Positions 11,515 to 22,800 of a stretch of 64,000 bases of DNA are shown in pieces. Numbering within the stretch: position 1 is the first letter of the stretch; every line of letters begins with the position of its first letter. Below the pieces are notes generated by a model. That model was not told the origin of the DNA. It made no database searches and worked only from the letters and a program-made list of their open reading frames with translations. The stretch lies in the NCBI GenBank assembly GCA_027577595.1, contig JANBRJ010000073.1, positions 25,999 to 89,998 of the forward strand. Reading direction: 5' to 3'. The position numbers and the translations under genes are program-made. The stretch is from Coemansia sp. RSA 487 (taxonomy: Eukaryota; Kickxellomycota; Kickxellomycetes; Kickxellales; Kickxellaceae).

Positions 11515-14500
11515 ATGTTCGATGTAATACGCTCTTTTGTGCAACAAACCAAGACTGCATTACTACTCAAAGTTTGCATGCTGCTTTTTCTTGCAATTAA
11601 AGGCAAGAAATCTCCTTTTATTCGTCTGAATGACACTCGTGCCCTGCTTTTCTATTCAGCTCTCTCTGTTCTTGCTGCTCAACAGTATACTGGTTGGGTT
11701 GCAATCCACTCTCTGCTGTCTATTGCAGCACTACCGATCCTTACCCAATACTCTGCTGGAGTCTACCCATTCCAGCTGACCAACATATTTGGCATATACA
11801 AAGCAATGAACGGAAACGACTTTGGAGTTGGCCACAGCATTGTCTCCACTGCAATCCATGCGTACCTTTTACTTGCTAGTTATGACAAGAAGGACCTGTC
11901 TTTTCTCGCAGATATAAAAAGTATACTGCTTTACACAGACGAGCTCCGTCTGGCAAACATCCAAAAGGTTCGTGATATTGTTCTTGACAATATGAAGAAA
12001 CTTCCAGAAAGAATGTGCTTGTCTAATGTTGCAGACGAATTCTCATATGATGTGAATGAGCCCCTATTTCTTCTACGTGCAATTGCCAGGATGATGTGGC
12101 GCCCAATGCTCCCATTATACATACTTTCGGCAATCACAAGCATGCTATCTGTTGCTAGCGCAGTTGCACAAAGCCGTACTATACATTTTATTGATTTGCC
12201 AGCAGAACATAGCTGGTATTCAGGTTACATATATGTGATTCTCGAGATTGCTTTACTAGCTGGCTCAAAGCAGCTATATAGGGTTAAATTATTTATGGAT
12301 GAAGAAGTCAATCGTGTGATCAGTGCATTGAAGCTTCACTTATTTCGCCTGCCACTCCTAAACAAGGGCCTCCAAAAGGACAGACTTATAAACAGAGCTC
12401 AGAATAATATAGAAATTATGCTATATGAATTAAAAGATACACAGTTTATTATTTCTTCATTTGCTGGTGTATTTTCGGTATTTGTGCCTCTATACATCCA
12501 CCTTCGATGGCTGGCATTGATTCCCTTGGGTGTCGTTTTGGTAGACTTCTTTTTGAAGATTATTCTTCAAAAAATGTTTGGTCCAGGGCATTTGTGGACC
12601 TCTTACCACCATGAATATGATGGCAGAGTTGATGAGATTTACCACAACATAAAGTCGATTAAGATGTTTGGCTGGGAAAAGATGTATGTCGACCCAAAGA
12701 TCCAAAAATATTGGGAAAGATTTGATCACAAGGAAAAGATTCCGTGGTATGCACCAATTGCCAGGATTTCTTATTATGTTTACAGAGTAATTTTTCTAAC
12801 TTACCAGCATGTAGCATCATTTCTGATGTTCTACCTATACCTTCAACACAGCGCAAGATCATCAAACACAATGTCAGCAGCAGATATGTTTTGGATGGAT
12901 GGTCTTATCAAGAATATGCAATGGAGAGTTGAAGGTTTTATAACAGGATTCAGGTCGCTAAGTGAGTTTATAGAAAGTAATCACATGGCTGAAAAGGCAC
13001 TTAGGGGCAACTATATTAATACCTTGCCCCATTATCCGATAGATACATCAAGGGCGCAAAATGATGAGCATGAAATCTCTACCGACTATTCAAGGTCGTC
13101 AATCTGTGTAGACAATGGTGAATTCACCTAGAATAAGAAAGATCCTGTTTTAGCTGGCGTTTCGTTGTCAGCAGAAGGAGGTGAGCTTGTTGCAGTGGTT
13201 GGCAAAATAGGATCAGGAAAGTCATCACTGTTGTTGTCTATCTGTGGCGAGGTTGAAATGACTGGTGGAACAGGTGCTGTTGTTGGCTCGATGGCTCTGG
13301 TAGAACAAACGCCTTGGATTATGAGCGGCACACTGCGCGAAAATATACTGTTTGGCCGTGAGTATAATGAAGATTATTACAACAAGGTAATCTATGCCTG
13401 TGCTCTAACTGAAGACATTAACAACTGGGCTAACAGAGATATGACATTGATTGGCGAGCGTGGTATCAATATCTCTGGCAGACAAAAGGCACGGCTTGCA
13501 CTTGCAAGAGCTGTCTATTCACGAGCTGATATATACATATCGGATGACCCGCTATCTTCTGTTGATGCACATGTGAAGCGACACATTCTTCACCATGTTA
13601 TCATGGATTCTGGATTGCTTGCCGGAAAAATCCGCATAGTGTCTGTTAATATGCAGAGCCTATTGCCATACTTTGACAAGGTATTGAGGCTTAGTGACAG
13701 TGGAAAAGTGACTGTATCTCAGAATACACGGCAAGAATATCAACTATTAACAGATGATTTAGATGATTTATCAGATAGTGACAATACTTGTCCTGAGTTC
13801 AGCAATGAGAATAATGCTGACCAGGAATTAAATCCAAAAGATGATACAGATAACAAAGTTGAAGATAGTGAAGCCATTCCAGGAATAGCTAGAAAGAACT
13901 GGAGTAACTGGGATCATGCAAAATATGTTTTAAAGGTATGTGGTGGACCTTCTCTGGCTATAATTTTATTCTTAGCACTACTTGAACCAATTTCACGATT
14001 TATTTTCGATGGCTATAAGCTGGATGCACTTAGGGACCAACAAAATACTGTCAACTTATCTAGCAAAGCTATTCAAAGGTACATACTTATTGAAATGCTC
14101 AAAGAGGGCTGCACTTTTATAATTCGTGAAATTTATTACTACATCAGTGGAACAGTTTCAGAAGAGTACCTCAATCCTCAGATCAAAAGCATGTTTATTA
14201 ATAGGCTAATCCATGCACCATTGGCACTATTTGACAGCACTACAAGACAGGAGATATCCTCAGCATATAATAATGGCACTGAAGCAATGTCTAAGTATAT
14301 ACCAAAGTTTTTGAGTCAAAAGATTGCTGAGATTATGAAAGCCATATTGTCGATATACAGAGTTGGAACAAATGCACCACAATTGCTGATATTTGTTCCA
14401 ATGTTTGCGTGGGCAAGCACTGCGAGAGATTCAATTGGAGCACCTGTAGCTTTGTCGTTGGAAAAGATAGAAACCCAAGTGTTGATTGACCAAGAACAAG

Positions 14501-15831
14501 TAGACAATATTATTGCAGACGGAAAGAGACTTATTCGCATATTTGATGTGGAGAAACACTTTACAGCAAAATACATGAACGAAAAGGACAAAAATCTCCG
14601 TGTTGAATTCCCACAGCGCTTATTTGATGGCTACTTGACAACTATCTACATCCTGTCATATCGCATTGTTTTATCGCTGTGCAAAATATTTACTCTAATT
14701 CATAACCAGATATTTCAGCACAGATTATCATCTGTGGAGCTTGATGCATATGCAAATTTGGTGGGCATGTTGGCAGATAGTGTCAGCGATATTATAGGTT
14801 TCAAAACATCAGCTTTGAGATTCAAGAACAGAGTTGAAGTGTTTAGGCAATTTACCAATATGGATGGAGAAGAGATGTTTGTTGAAAATGCAACAAAACC
14901 AGAAGAGCATTGGCCGTCTGTTGGTAGGATTGAATTCCGTAATTTCAGCATGAAATATCGGGAGGATCTAGAGCGTGTGCTAGATAATGTCAATTTGTCC
15001 ATAAATGCAGGCGAAAAGATTGGCATTGTTGGTAGAACAGGTGCCGGCAAAACGTCGCTTACCCGGGCTCTTTTCCGCTTGGTTGACAGCAACACATGCA
15101 AAGGGTCTATTGTAATCGATGGTCAAGATATTTTTTCGCTCAATATTGGCGACCTGCGGCCACAGTTAGGCATTATTCCACAAGAGCCAACAATGTTTGA
15201 AGGGACATTTAGACAGAACCTCGATCCACTCGTCAAGCATAGTGTGGAAGATATGTGGTCAGCGATTATAAAATGTGGGATTGTTGAGAATGTTCAACCA
15301 ATATATGCTTGTGGATCTGATGATGATGATGATGATGATGATGATGACTACATTGATGAGGACATACTTGAGGAAATTAGAGATTGGAATGAGGAGTGGA
15401 AAGGAGCAAGTTGGTCCATGCGCTTGTTCCTATACTTGTTTATAGAAAAGCCTATAATAGATAGAACTGCTACTTGGGAGGTACAACCACATGGTCTTAA
15501 CAGGTATGCAGGTCAAAGTTTCAGCGATGGACAACAGCAGTTGTTTGGTCTGTGCAGGTTATTGATGCGCAATCATAATATTGTTGTTTTGGATGAAGCT
15601 ACAGCAAATGTTGATTTAGAAACAGACCAGCATATGCAAAAACTTATTCGCTCTGAATTCAAAGGCTGCACAGTGCTTACTATTGCTCATCGTCTCGAAA
15701 CCATCATGAATAGTGATCGAATTATTGTTATGGACAGCGGAAAAGTAGCAGAAATAGGCCCACCTGCAGAGCTGCTTGAAAATAACGGTCACTTTGCAAA
15801 GCTGGTCAAAGAAAACGACTTTGGACAGTAG
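11515..15831 (+). pseudogene. ABCC (MRP-type) ABC transporter interrupted by one in-frame TAG
   Basis: Two ORFs in the same frame, 11515-13131 and on to 15831, form a full ABCC transporter of 1,438 codons, split only by a TAG at 13129-13131. The layout is a short N-terminal hydrophobic region, TMD1 (about residues 190-500), NBD1, TMD2 (about 810-1110), NBD2. NBD1 has Walker A GKIGSGKSS (near 13201), an atypical signature ISGRQ, and DDPLSSVDAH. NBD2 has Walker A GRTGAGKTS, the Q-loop segment IIPQEP, signature FSDGQQQ, Walker B IVVLDEATANVD and the H-loop IAHRLE. The TAG follows Glu-Phe-Thr just before NBD1, where ABCC proteins usually carry a Trp, so TGG to TAG is the simplest explanation. With everything else intact this is a very young pseudogene, a readthrough gene or a base error. 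ABCC proteins export conjugates at plasma or vacuolar membranes; the substrate is unknown. Confidence 0.75.
15319..15348 (+). repeat. GAT/GAC tract encoding ten Asp in NBD2 of the ABC transporter
   Basis: Nine GAT codons and one GAC in a row. The tract lies in an extra segment between the Q-loop and the signature motif of NBD2. Confidence 0.9.
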
Positions 15832-15995
15832 CATGTTTTGTTTCAAACGAATTATGTTTTTAAATGAAAAAAGTATTTAGAAACATAGTGTATAGCAAAT
15901 GAACAAAGTAAATTCTTCAAAAGATAATTTGTTTACCAGAAATAACAGGCTATGTTATTCCCTGTAGCGCATTGTTGCCACTGCAATGCTATGGG

Positions 15996-16187
15996 CTAGC
16001 CCTTGTTCTCTTCTGCTTTAACCACACGACAGCCAGCAGAAAACAGCTTAGGTAAGCCATGGCTGGGATTATTCCCAGCTACTCGGCTCTCTGTTGTGCG
16101 CATATGAGACAGGTAAGAATTTGGATCACTGATAAAGCCCCATAGCAGGGGTGTGGTTTTACTGATATATTTGGAAATCTGGTTCAT
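15996..16187 (-). CDS. Possible small protein of 63 residues
   Basis: A short ORF whose codon use is more GC-rich than its surroundings. It starts at an ATG (MNQISKYISKTTPLLWGF) just downstream of a purine-rich AAGAGGAGTAAGCAAAC leader on the minus strand and ends in a basic tail rich in Val, Lys and Glu. The peptide looks protein-like, with a Trp-Gly-Phe hydrophobic patch and no low complexity, and could be a small mitochondrial protein, but I recognise no family. It could equally be a chance ORF. Confidence 0.3.
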   Translation of the reverse strand: MNQISKYISKTTPLLWGFISDPNSYLSHMRTTESRVAGNNPSHGLPKLFSAGCRVVKAEENKG

Positions 16188-16453
16188 GTTTGCTTACTCC
16201 TCTTTTTTGGTTTATTAGTTACATGGCTGCAGTAAATCCATTTTTACTAGCTAATCGGTTACAATCCATCAATTTCTTGAATGGAGAGCTTACTAGCCAT
16301 AGTATTATCCTGGTATTATTCATTCCAATGAACTGTTTGATTTGAGCAAACAAGTAGACCGGTTATCTTACTCGTATATGTTAATAAATCGACTAAAACA
16401 AAAAAACTAGATGAAATTTAACCATTTGGCTGAATAAAAAATATTACAAGCTC

Positions 16454-16886
16454 CTAATTAAGGATGCGCATGATCGAGTTCCCATGTTTATCATAGTTAC
16501 CGCTGTTTAGAGCATTCCTCACAGCATCTACATATCCTGAATGTTCCCAGTCAATGCCATTTGCAGATGTTAGATTGGGGGCACAGAACAGCAATAGCTT
16601 TTGCTGAAACTGCCATATCTGCTACTGAAAGTACATATGTAAGATAATTATTCCAGTATTTGAGGCGACGGCTACGAGGGTAGTATTCATCGTACAGATA
16701 ATCGGGAAGAGTTTTGCCTTGCCAACTATCTAGCTTGGAGTCAATTCCGTTGAAACCGCTCGTAAGGTCCGTATCATTTGGAACCTGTCTAACGAGATTG
16801 ATAAGTTCCATCAACCTTATCTGCATTTGTAAAGCAATCGAGCAATTGCTTAATAGCTCGCGAGAAATGTTTAAAGTAAAGAACAA
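16454..16886 (-). pseudogene. C-terminal relic of the F-box/LRR-like family, frameshifted
   Basis: The minus strand encodes about 110 residues matching the C-terminal quarter of the two F-box-like genes: IRLMELINLVRQVPN matches LVLLDMLDLIKLLPN, and YYPRSRRLKYW matches YYPLSHRLRCW. After LCP the frame is lost, and it resumes one base later (NLTSANGIDW...) to run to a TAG at 16454. The shift falls in a run of five C, so one extra C explains it. No ATG or N-terminal domain is found upstream. It is therefore a truncated, broken third copy about 7.5 kb from the intact pair. Confidence 0.7.
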
Positions 16887-17418
16887 AAGACAGAGGCTAA
16901 ACCTACTAAAATAAGTGAAAAAGGTAACAATATTTTATCAAGTTGTTTATTTTATTGTCTGACCTTTTTACGAGATAGCCGTCCATATCGGTCAGCGAAC
17001 AGAGGATGCTAACATTTTAGAACGTAATCTGACCGTAATACGTTCAGATTTCGACAAAAACGACGATCACTCCCGTGTATAGCAATTATTGCAAATATGG
17101 TGCAAATGAAATTGATGAGACACGATTTTCATGCCATACCTCGGCTACTACAATATTCAACTTTAGCCAAACAAATCGTTGAGAACTAAAAAAAAAGATA
17201 CTGGAAAAGTAGTCACTCGTGTGCCCTAATTGCTCAATTCCCATACTTTGACATGCAGGAAATCAAGGGCCAAATATCCCAGAACGTTCCTCGTTTTTCT
17301 GGCACAACAAATGCAGTATATTTCAAGCCTCTCATAGTTTATTCGTTTGTATGTTGTTCAGCTTTACCTTTCTTGGCTTTTAACAGTCTTCTAACGTATA
17401 TTAATCGATTGAAAAAAG
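16887..17418. other. Intergenic, AT-rich, promoter side of the Kish gene
   Basis: Contains possible further decayed coding fragments on the minus strand; a short peptide with DMDGYLV near 16950-17000 resembles one near 2850. An ORF from 17253 overlaps the Kish gene in another frame and has no support. Confidence 0.4.
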
Positions 17419-17634
17419 ATGTCGGCGCTTTTCAACTTTCAGTCGCTGATGTTGGTCATTCTGCTGACCATTTGCACATGCACATACTTGCGAGCACAGG
17501 CACCAGCGTTAATAGACCGCAACAAAACGGGTGTGATGGGACTGTTTTGGAAGTCTGCTCGGATAGGAGAACGTCTAAGTCCATATGTTGCGATTGCGTG
17601 CATCGTCATGGCATTCCAGCTGATAATGTACTAG
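17419..17634 (+). CDS. KSH1: Kish/Ksh1 (TMEM167 family) secretory-pathway membrane protein
   Basis: The 71-residue protein is almost unmistakable. It starts [19 protein letters not shown], followed by a conserved ApxLxDRNKTG motif, [10 protein letters not shown] and a second membrane segment [13 protein letters not shown]. Length (71 versus about 72 in yeast and human) and order of motifs match the Kish family. Members are small Golgi proteins with an N-terminal signal-anchor and a C-terminal membrane helix and are needed for early secretory transport. Single exon; the stop is TAG, which shows that TAG is a normal terminator in this genome. It marks the left border of the conserved gene-dense region. 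Confidence 0.93.
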   Translation: MSALFNFQSLMLVILLTICTCTYLRAQAPALIDRNKTGVMGLFWKSARIGERLSPYVAIACIVMAFQLIMY

Positions 17635-17796
17635 AGTAGCAAGGAGTGGCGTTGGAAAAGTATAATAAACACATTTATTTATACAACCCCAATGGATATA
17701 GAGTGAGAGTATCTCTTGTTGTCGTAAAGTAAAGAGAAAGAATGTGTGTGACGGGATTGTGCTGAATAATGCTCAAGTTGTAAAGGAAAAAAAAAA

Positions 17797-19692
17797 CTAT
17801 AGCCCGTTCTTGGATGCTTGGACCAACTCATCAGCAACAGCACGTGACATTGTGTCAAGATCTCTGGCAGCCACAGAGCGATCGTTGTCGCTGTTGCGCA
17901 CTTCTAGGTAGTACTTTAGCTTTGGTTCGGTTCCCGAGGTGCGCATGGTCAGACGGCCACCATTGCGGGTCTCAAGTGTAATCATTTGTGACGCAGAGGA
18001 CACCAGGAACCTAGGCTCACACTCACCCTTTGCAATGGCGAGCTGCTTTTTGGATGCACATTTCTTGTCGACATCGGACATTTCAAAGCCGATGGTAAGG
18101 TCGCGGATATAGCATACGGGGAACCCGCCAATCGTGCGCGGATACTTCAGCACCTCGTTTGCTCCTTTGGAATCTGGACGCATGATCGATATTCGTTGGA
18201 TGCCATCACCAGCATTTTCATCGCCATAGCGGATGCGTGCAAAGATCCTGTCCGTCTTCAGCGGATCCGGAGAGATGAAATACGAGTTGGCAGACACAAA
18301 GAACCCATAGCGTGCATACTGCGTTTCCAAGTAATCGGAGACACGCAGGCCCTCGGCATGCAGGCGAGCGGCAAGTTGCACAAAGAAGCCAAGAGCAGTG
18401 ATCCCATCCTTGTCAAGGACCTGGTCGCCAATCATGTAGCCAATAGCTTCCTCGTACCCAAGGGCCGCATGGTACCCTCCCTGAGTGCTAAGCTCAGCAA
18501 GTTCGTTGGCCATCCATTTGAATCCAGTGAGCGTGTCGGCGTAATGGAACCCTTCCTTATGTGCTATTGTCTCAAGCATCCGTGACGACACGGTGCTGTT
18601 GACCATGGCGATCTTCGAGTCCCTGATGCCCTTGCGCCGACAGTCCTCTAGCACGGAGGCAGCGAATATTGTGCCAAGCTGATCGCCTGTAAACACAAGC
18701 CAGGAGCCGTCCGCTTGGCGCTCGGCTGCAGCAAAGCGATCTGCGTCCGGGTCATTTGCTACCACAAGCCCAACGCCCTCATGCTCGGCCACAGCTTTGG
18801 CCATATCGAGCGCGCCCTTTTCCTCGGGGTTTGGAAACGAGACGGTAGGAAAATCAGGATCCGGCTGAAGCTGCTCCGGCACAGGGATATATGGCGACAG
18901 GCCGAATGTCTCTAGCATACGCGCAGCAAATTGAGCGCCCACGCCGTGCATAGGCGTGTATACATAGCCGAATTCAGCAGAAGAAGAGACGGTACTGTTC
19001 AGCTGTGGATCGGACACCAGGGTCTTGGCGGCGTCAAAGTACGCAGCAGTCATCGAGTCGGTGACATCAACCACGTTCCGATCGGACTCGATTCCCAGTG
19101 TGTTCCAGTTCACAGGTGTGCTGTTCTCCCGAATGCTCTGCGCAATGCCCTCATCCAGGGGCGGCTTTATCTGGGCCCCGTTCGTCCAGTACACCTTGTA
19201 CCCGTTATCGTCCTTCGGGTTGTGCGACGCTGTGACCATCACGCCACACGCTGCGCCCAGCCGCTTCACCGCAAACGGTACCAGCGGCGTGGGGCCTATT
19301 GCCGGGTAAAAGTACACTTTGAACCCACGGTCCAGGAAAGCGCGAGCAGTCAGCAGCGCAAATTTCTTTGAGCCGTGGCGGTGGTCGTGGCCGACGACTA
19401 CGCCGTGTGTCTGCGCATCGGCGATGTTGCACTCCACATAGGCCGCCAAGCCCTGCGATGCTGTTATCACGGTGAGCTGGTTAAGCCGCGAGTATCCGGC
19501 CTCCATCCGCGCACGCAGTCCGGAGGTACCGAACTTAATTGGCTGCCGCAGCAAGCTCTCGAGCTTGGTTGTATCGTTGGTGGCAACCAGCTCCTTGATC
19601 TGTTGACGTGTGCGTGGGTCCTTATCCTCTGAGAGCCAGCGCTTGGCCAGCTCCATTATCGGCATTTCCTCTTCTTTTGTTGGCATACTCAA
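17797..19692 (-). CDS. PGM3: Phosphoglucomutase/phosphopentomutase (PGM2/Pgm3 type)
   Basis: A 631-residue alpha-D-phosphohexomutase of the phosphopentomutase branch, close to yeast Pgm3 (about 620 residues). Visible motifs are, in order: the phosphoserine loop TASHNPKDDNGYKVYW near residue 155, the metal-binding loop NDPDADR near 310, the sugar-binding GYEEAIGY near 415 and the phosphate-binding RTSGTEPKLKYYLEVR near the C-terminus. It interconverts ribose-1-phosphate and ribose-5-phosphate and, less efficiently, glucose phosphates through a bisphosphate intermediate in the cytosol, linking nucleoside breakdown to the pentose phosphate pathway. Single exon. It lies 182 bp downstream of the midasin stop codon on the same strand, with an AC- and AG-rich spacer as promoter. 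Confidence 0.92.
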   Translation of the reverse strand: MSMPTKEEEMPIMELAKRWLSEDKDPRTRQQIKELVATNDTTKLESLLRQPIKFGTSGLRARMEAGYSRLNQLTVITASQGLAAYVECNIADAQTHGVVVGHDHRHGSKKFALLTARAFLDRGFKVYFYPAIGPTPLVPFAVKRLGAACGVMVTASHNPKDDNGYKVYWTNGAQIKPPLDEGIAQSIRENSTPVNWNTLGIESDRNVVDVTDSMTAAYFDAAKTLVSDPQLNSTVSSSAEFGYVYTPMHGVGAQFAARMLETFGLSPYIPVPEQLQPDPDFPTVSFPNPEEKGALDMAKAVAEHEGVGLVVANDPDADRFAAAERQADGSWLVFTGDQLGTIFAASVLEDCRRKGIRDSKIAMVNSTVSSRMLETIAHKEGFHYADTLTGFKWMANELAELSTQGGYHAALGYEEAIGYMIGDQVLDKDGITALGFFVQLAARLHAEGLRVSDYLETQYARYGFFVSANSYFISPDPLKTDRIFARIRYGDENAGDGIQRISIMRPDSKGANEVLKYPRTIGGFPVCYIRDLTIGFEMSDVDKKCASKKQLAIAKGECEPRFLVSSASQMITLETRNGGRLTMRTSGTEPKLKYYLEVRNSDNDRSVAARDLDTMSRAVADELVQASKNGL

Positions 19693-19874
19693 CTAACTAG
19701 ACAAATTGCAAACACTATAATAGAATTTTCAAATTAGAATGAACAGAAAGAAGTGGAAAGAAGAAAGAAAGCGCGGAATCGCCGATGTCACACACATACA
19801 CATACAGATACGCATATAACAGATACACAGTCATCGAGTAAGCTTAAAAAAGATAGCCAATCAAAGCAAGCGCT

Positions 19875-22800
19875 TCAAGCGTTTCCGACAAGGCTAAAAT
19901 ACTGACGCAGGGTTTCTGCAAGAACCGCAGGCAGACCATGGATATCGCGCAGAACAACGTAGTACTTGAACGGGAAGGTGTCCAGGTAGCGCTCGACACG
20001 CATCTCCATCTTGCCGTTGATACCCTTGACAAACGACACGTGCTGGGTGTTCATGATCGAGTCCTTTTCAGGGTCCACCGCCTCACTGCTGCCAGCGGTT
20101 GCGATCGCAGAGCGGTCCAGAACAATAAAGACAACCATGACGCGCTGCTCCATCGCTGCACGCACCTGCTGCAACAGCCGCGCGTGGTCCTGGCATACGC
20201 CGTCGGAAACAACCAGCTGGAGGCGCCAAAGCTCCGATGACGACGATGACGCCTGCTCGGCCGCCTCAAACAGCTGCAGCGAGGCGTCCATTAGCTGCAC
20301 AACGTCGGTCTTGTCGTCGGCAAATGTGAAGCGGCTCAGGACGCGGGCGCCGGCATCGCTGTCAAAGACGCTGTCGAAGGGGTGGAGCAGGCTGACCTGC
20401 TCGCCAAACGAAACGACCGAGAGCTGGCCGACCTCGAGCTGCGTCAGCGCGGTGGTAATCAGGGCAAGCGTCTCGTAGGCAAGCTCGACGGCGTGCGAGC
20501 TCTGCGCCATGGACTTGGAGTTGTCCAGCGCAACCATGACCTGGTACTCGCGGCGCGCAGGCTTTGTACGGCGCAGCCAGATCTTGTCCTTGCGGAACTC
20601 TGACGCAATGTATGGGATGATGCGCTTCATGTTGAGGCGCTTGCCTGTGCGGTAGTCGCCCTTGAGCTGCGTGGCCTGCGTCGGCGTCAGGATCAGCCGC
20701 AGCTGCTCCGTCAGCATCAGCGACAGCTCGTGCGTCAGCCGCGTGTACGCCTGCCACAGCTGCACCGCATGCTCGCTGTCCTGGCTGTTGGCGCGCCACT
20801 CGGCCGTCTTTGCCTCCAGCTCCTCGCGCAGCTGGCCAATGTCGACGGTCTCTTGCTGTCTCTCGCCGCCTTCGGCTTCATCCTCAGACATGTGCCCATC
20901 GCCATCGCTGTCCTGGACGTCGTCTGGCGCCACCGACTGCTGCAGCTGCGCTGCGTCTGCTGCGTTTCTGGAATCCTTGTCGGTGTCAGTGGGTGGCTGG
21001 CGTGGCTGGGTCTTTGGCTCGGCCTGTTGCTGCGGATTTGCCTGTGCCTTTGAGGCAGCCGCAGAATCTTCAGCAGGCGCTTCATCATCCATCTTTTCTT
21101 CCTGCTCCCGGACATTAGCCTCCTCCTCTTCCTGCTGCTGCTGACCATCGTTGGCATGGCTTTCTTCCTCGTCAATGTCCATAGGCTGGTGCTGCTGCTT
21201 CTCGAGCTCCTCGTCATTGGCATCGGCAAGAGCAACCTTGTCGAAATCCTCGTCCTCCTTGACGTGCTCAAACTCGGAACTCTCGGGCGCTGGCTGCTGG
21301 TCGCTGCTGCTGCTGTTGTTGTTCTGCTTGGCGGCTCCATCGTCATCCTTATTGTCAGGATGCTCAGCCTCCGCTTCGTCAGTTGGCTGCGGCTGCGGCT
21401 CGTCTTCGCGCATGACAATGTTCAAGCGGCGCTCCCACTTCTCAATAACATCGGCCAGAGTGCGCTCGGAGTCCATGTTGCGCTTGCTGCTATCCTCTTG
21501 CTCGCTTTGACCCTGCGGAAGCCGATCTGGCTGCTGCTGCTGCTGTGCAGTGCCGCTGGCATCGGGCTGGGATTGCTGCTGCTGGTTGTTGCTGCTGTTG
21601 GACGGCTGAGCCAGCGCATCCTGCGACTCGGCAGCGGCATCGGCGTTTGCCTCATCGTTGCCGTCCAGGTTCATGGCCGAGTCAAGGCCGCCGGTGGGGT
21701 TGTCGGCGCCTGCTGCCTCCTCCTCGTCTTTGTTCAGCTGCGACTCCTCATCGATAAGCGCGTTCTCTCTTCCCTTCTCAACATCATCTTCCTCCTCTTC
21801 GTCTTCATCTTCGTCTTCGTCTTCGTCTTCTCCAAGCTCGTTACCAAAGCGATCGGCCTCATCCTGATCACCACCCATATCCGACACATCGCCCTCGAGC
21901 TCGGCCTCGTCCATCTTGCCGTCATCGTCGGCGTCTGCCTTTTCGCCGTCTTCGCCTTCGGCTGCATCGTCGGCTCCATCGTTATCATCAGCCTTCTCTG
22001 CAGAATCCTCATCCATTGCAGCGTCGGGCTTCTGGTCAATCGGCTCGTCCTCGGGGAGATCGTCGCCACCCATGTCGGCATCGCCTTCATCCTCCTCTTC
22101 CTCGTCGCCGCCGCCGCCATTGTCCATATCGAGGTCGTCGGGCATCTCGAGCTGCTCGCCCAGGTCGTCGACATCGGCCATGCGATCCAGAGTGTCCTTG
22201 TTGATCCGGTCATCCAGCTCATCGCCAGACCCTTCATCGTCACCTTCGCCCTCCTCGTCGCCATCGGAGCGCATCTCGTCGTCGGTGCCAGACGCATCGT
22301 CCTCGCCCTGGCCAGCAGGCTCCTTGCTTTCGCCATCGTTGTCCTGCTGCGCATCGTCGCCGTCCTCCTGGCCAGCAACAATGTCGGCCTCTGGCTTGGA
22401 CTTCTTGGCCTTGGAGTCGACCGACTCGTCGGCGTCCTTGGCGGAGTCCTTGTTTTCGTCCTCGCCGTCCTTCTCGTCGTCCCACAGCTTCTCGTCAAGC
22501 GCCGTGGGATCGGTTGGGTCAACATCGCCCATCTGCTCATCCATGTCCTGGTCCTCATCGTCGCTGTCGTCGGATTTGTCGGAATCGGAGTCGTCAGTTT
22601 CCAGATCAGCGTCGCCCAGTTTTCCTTCAAAATCGTTCTGCATGTCAACCGCATCCTCGTTGGTTTCGGGCTCATCCTCCTCCTCATTCTTCCCATCGCC
22701 GTCATCACGCAGGCCCTCAACCTGGTCCTCGCCCTCGATCTCGTCTGACACATTCTTGGCGCCAGCCGTCGAGCCTTCGCCCATCCCGGTCCCCGTCTGC

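Noticed and set aside
13129-13131. TAG as a sense codon (alternative genetic code)
   Set aside because: TAG ends Kish, LETM1-type and other genes, and it does not occur inside any other long ORF here.
17253-17639. 128-codon ORF overlapping the Kish gene
   Set aside because: It reads in another frame over the well-conserved Kish coding sequence and has no recognisable content.
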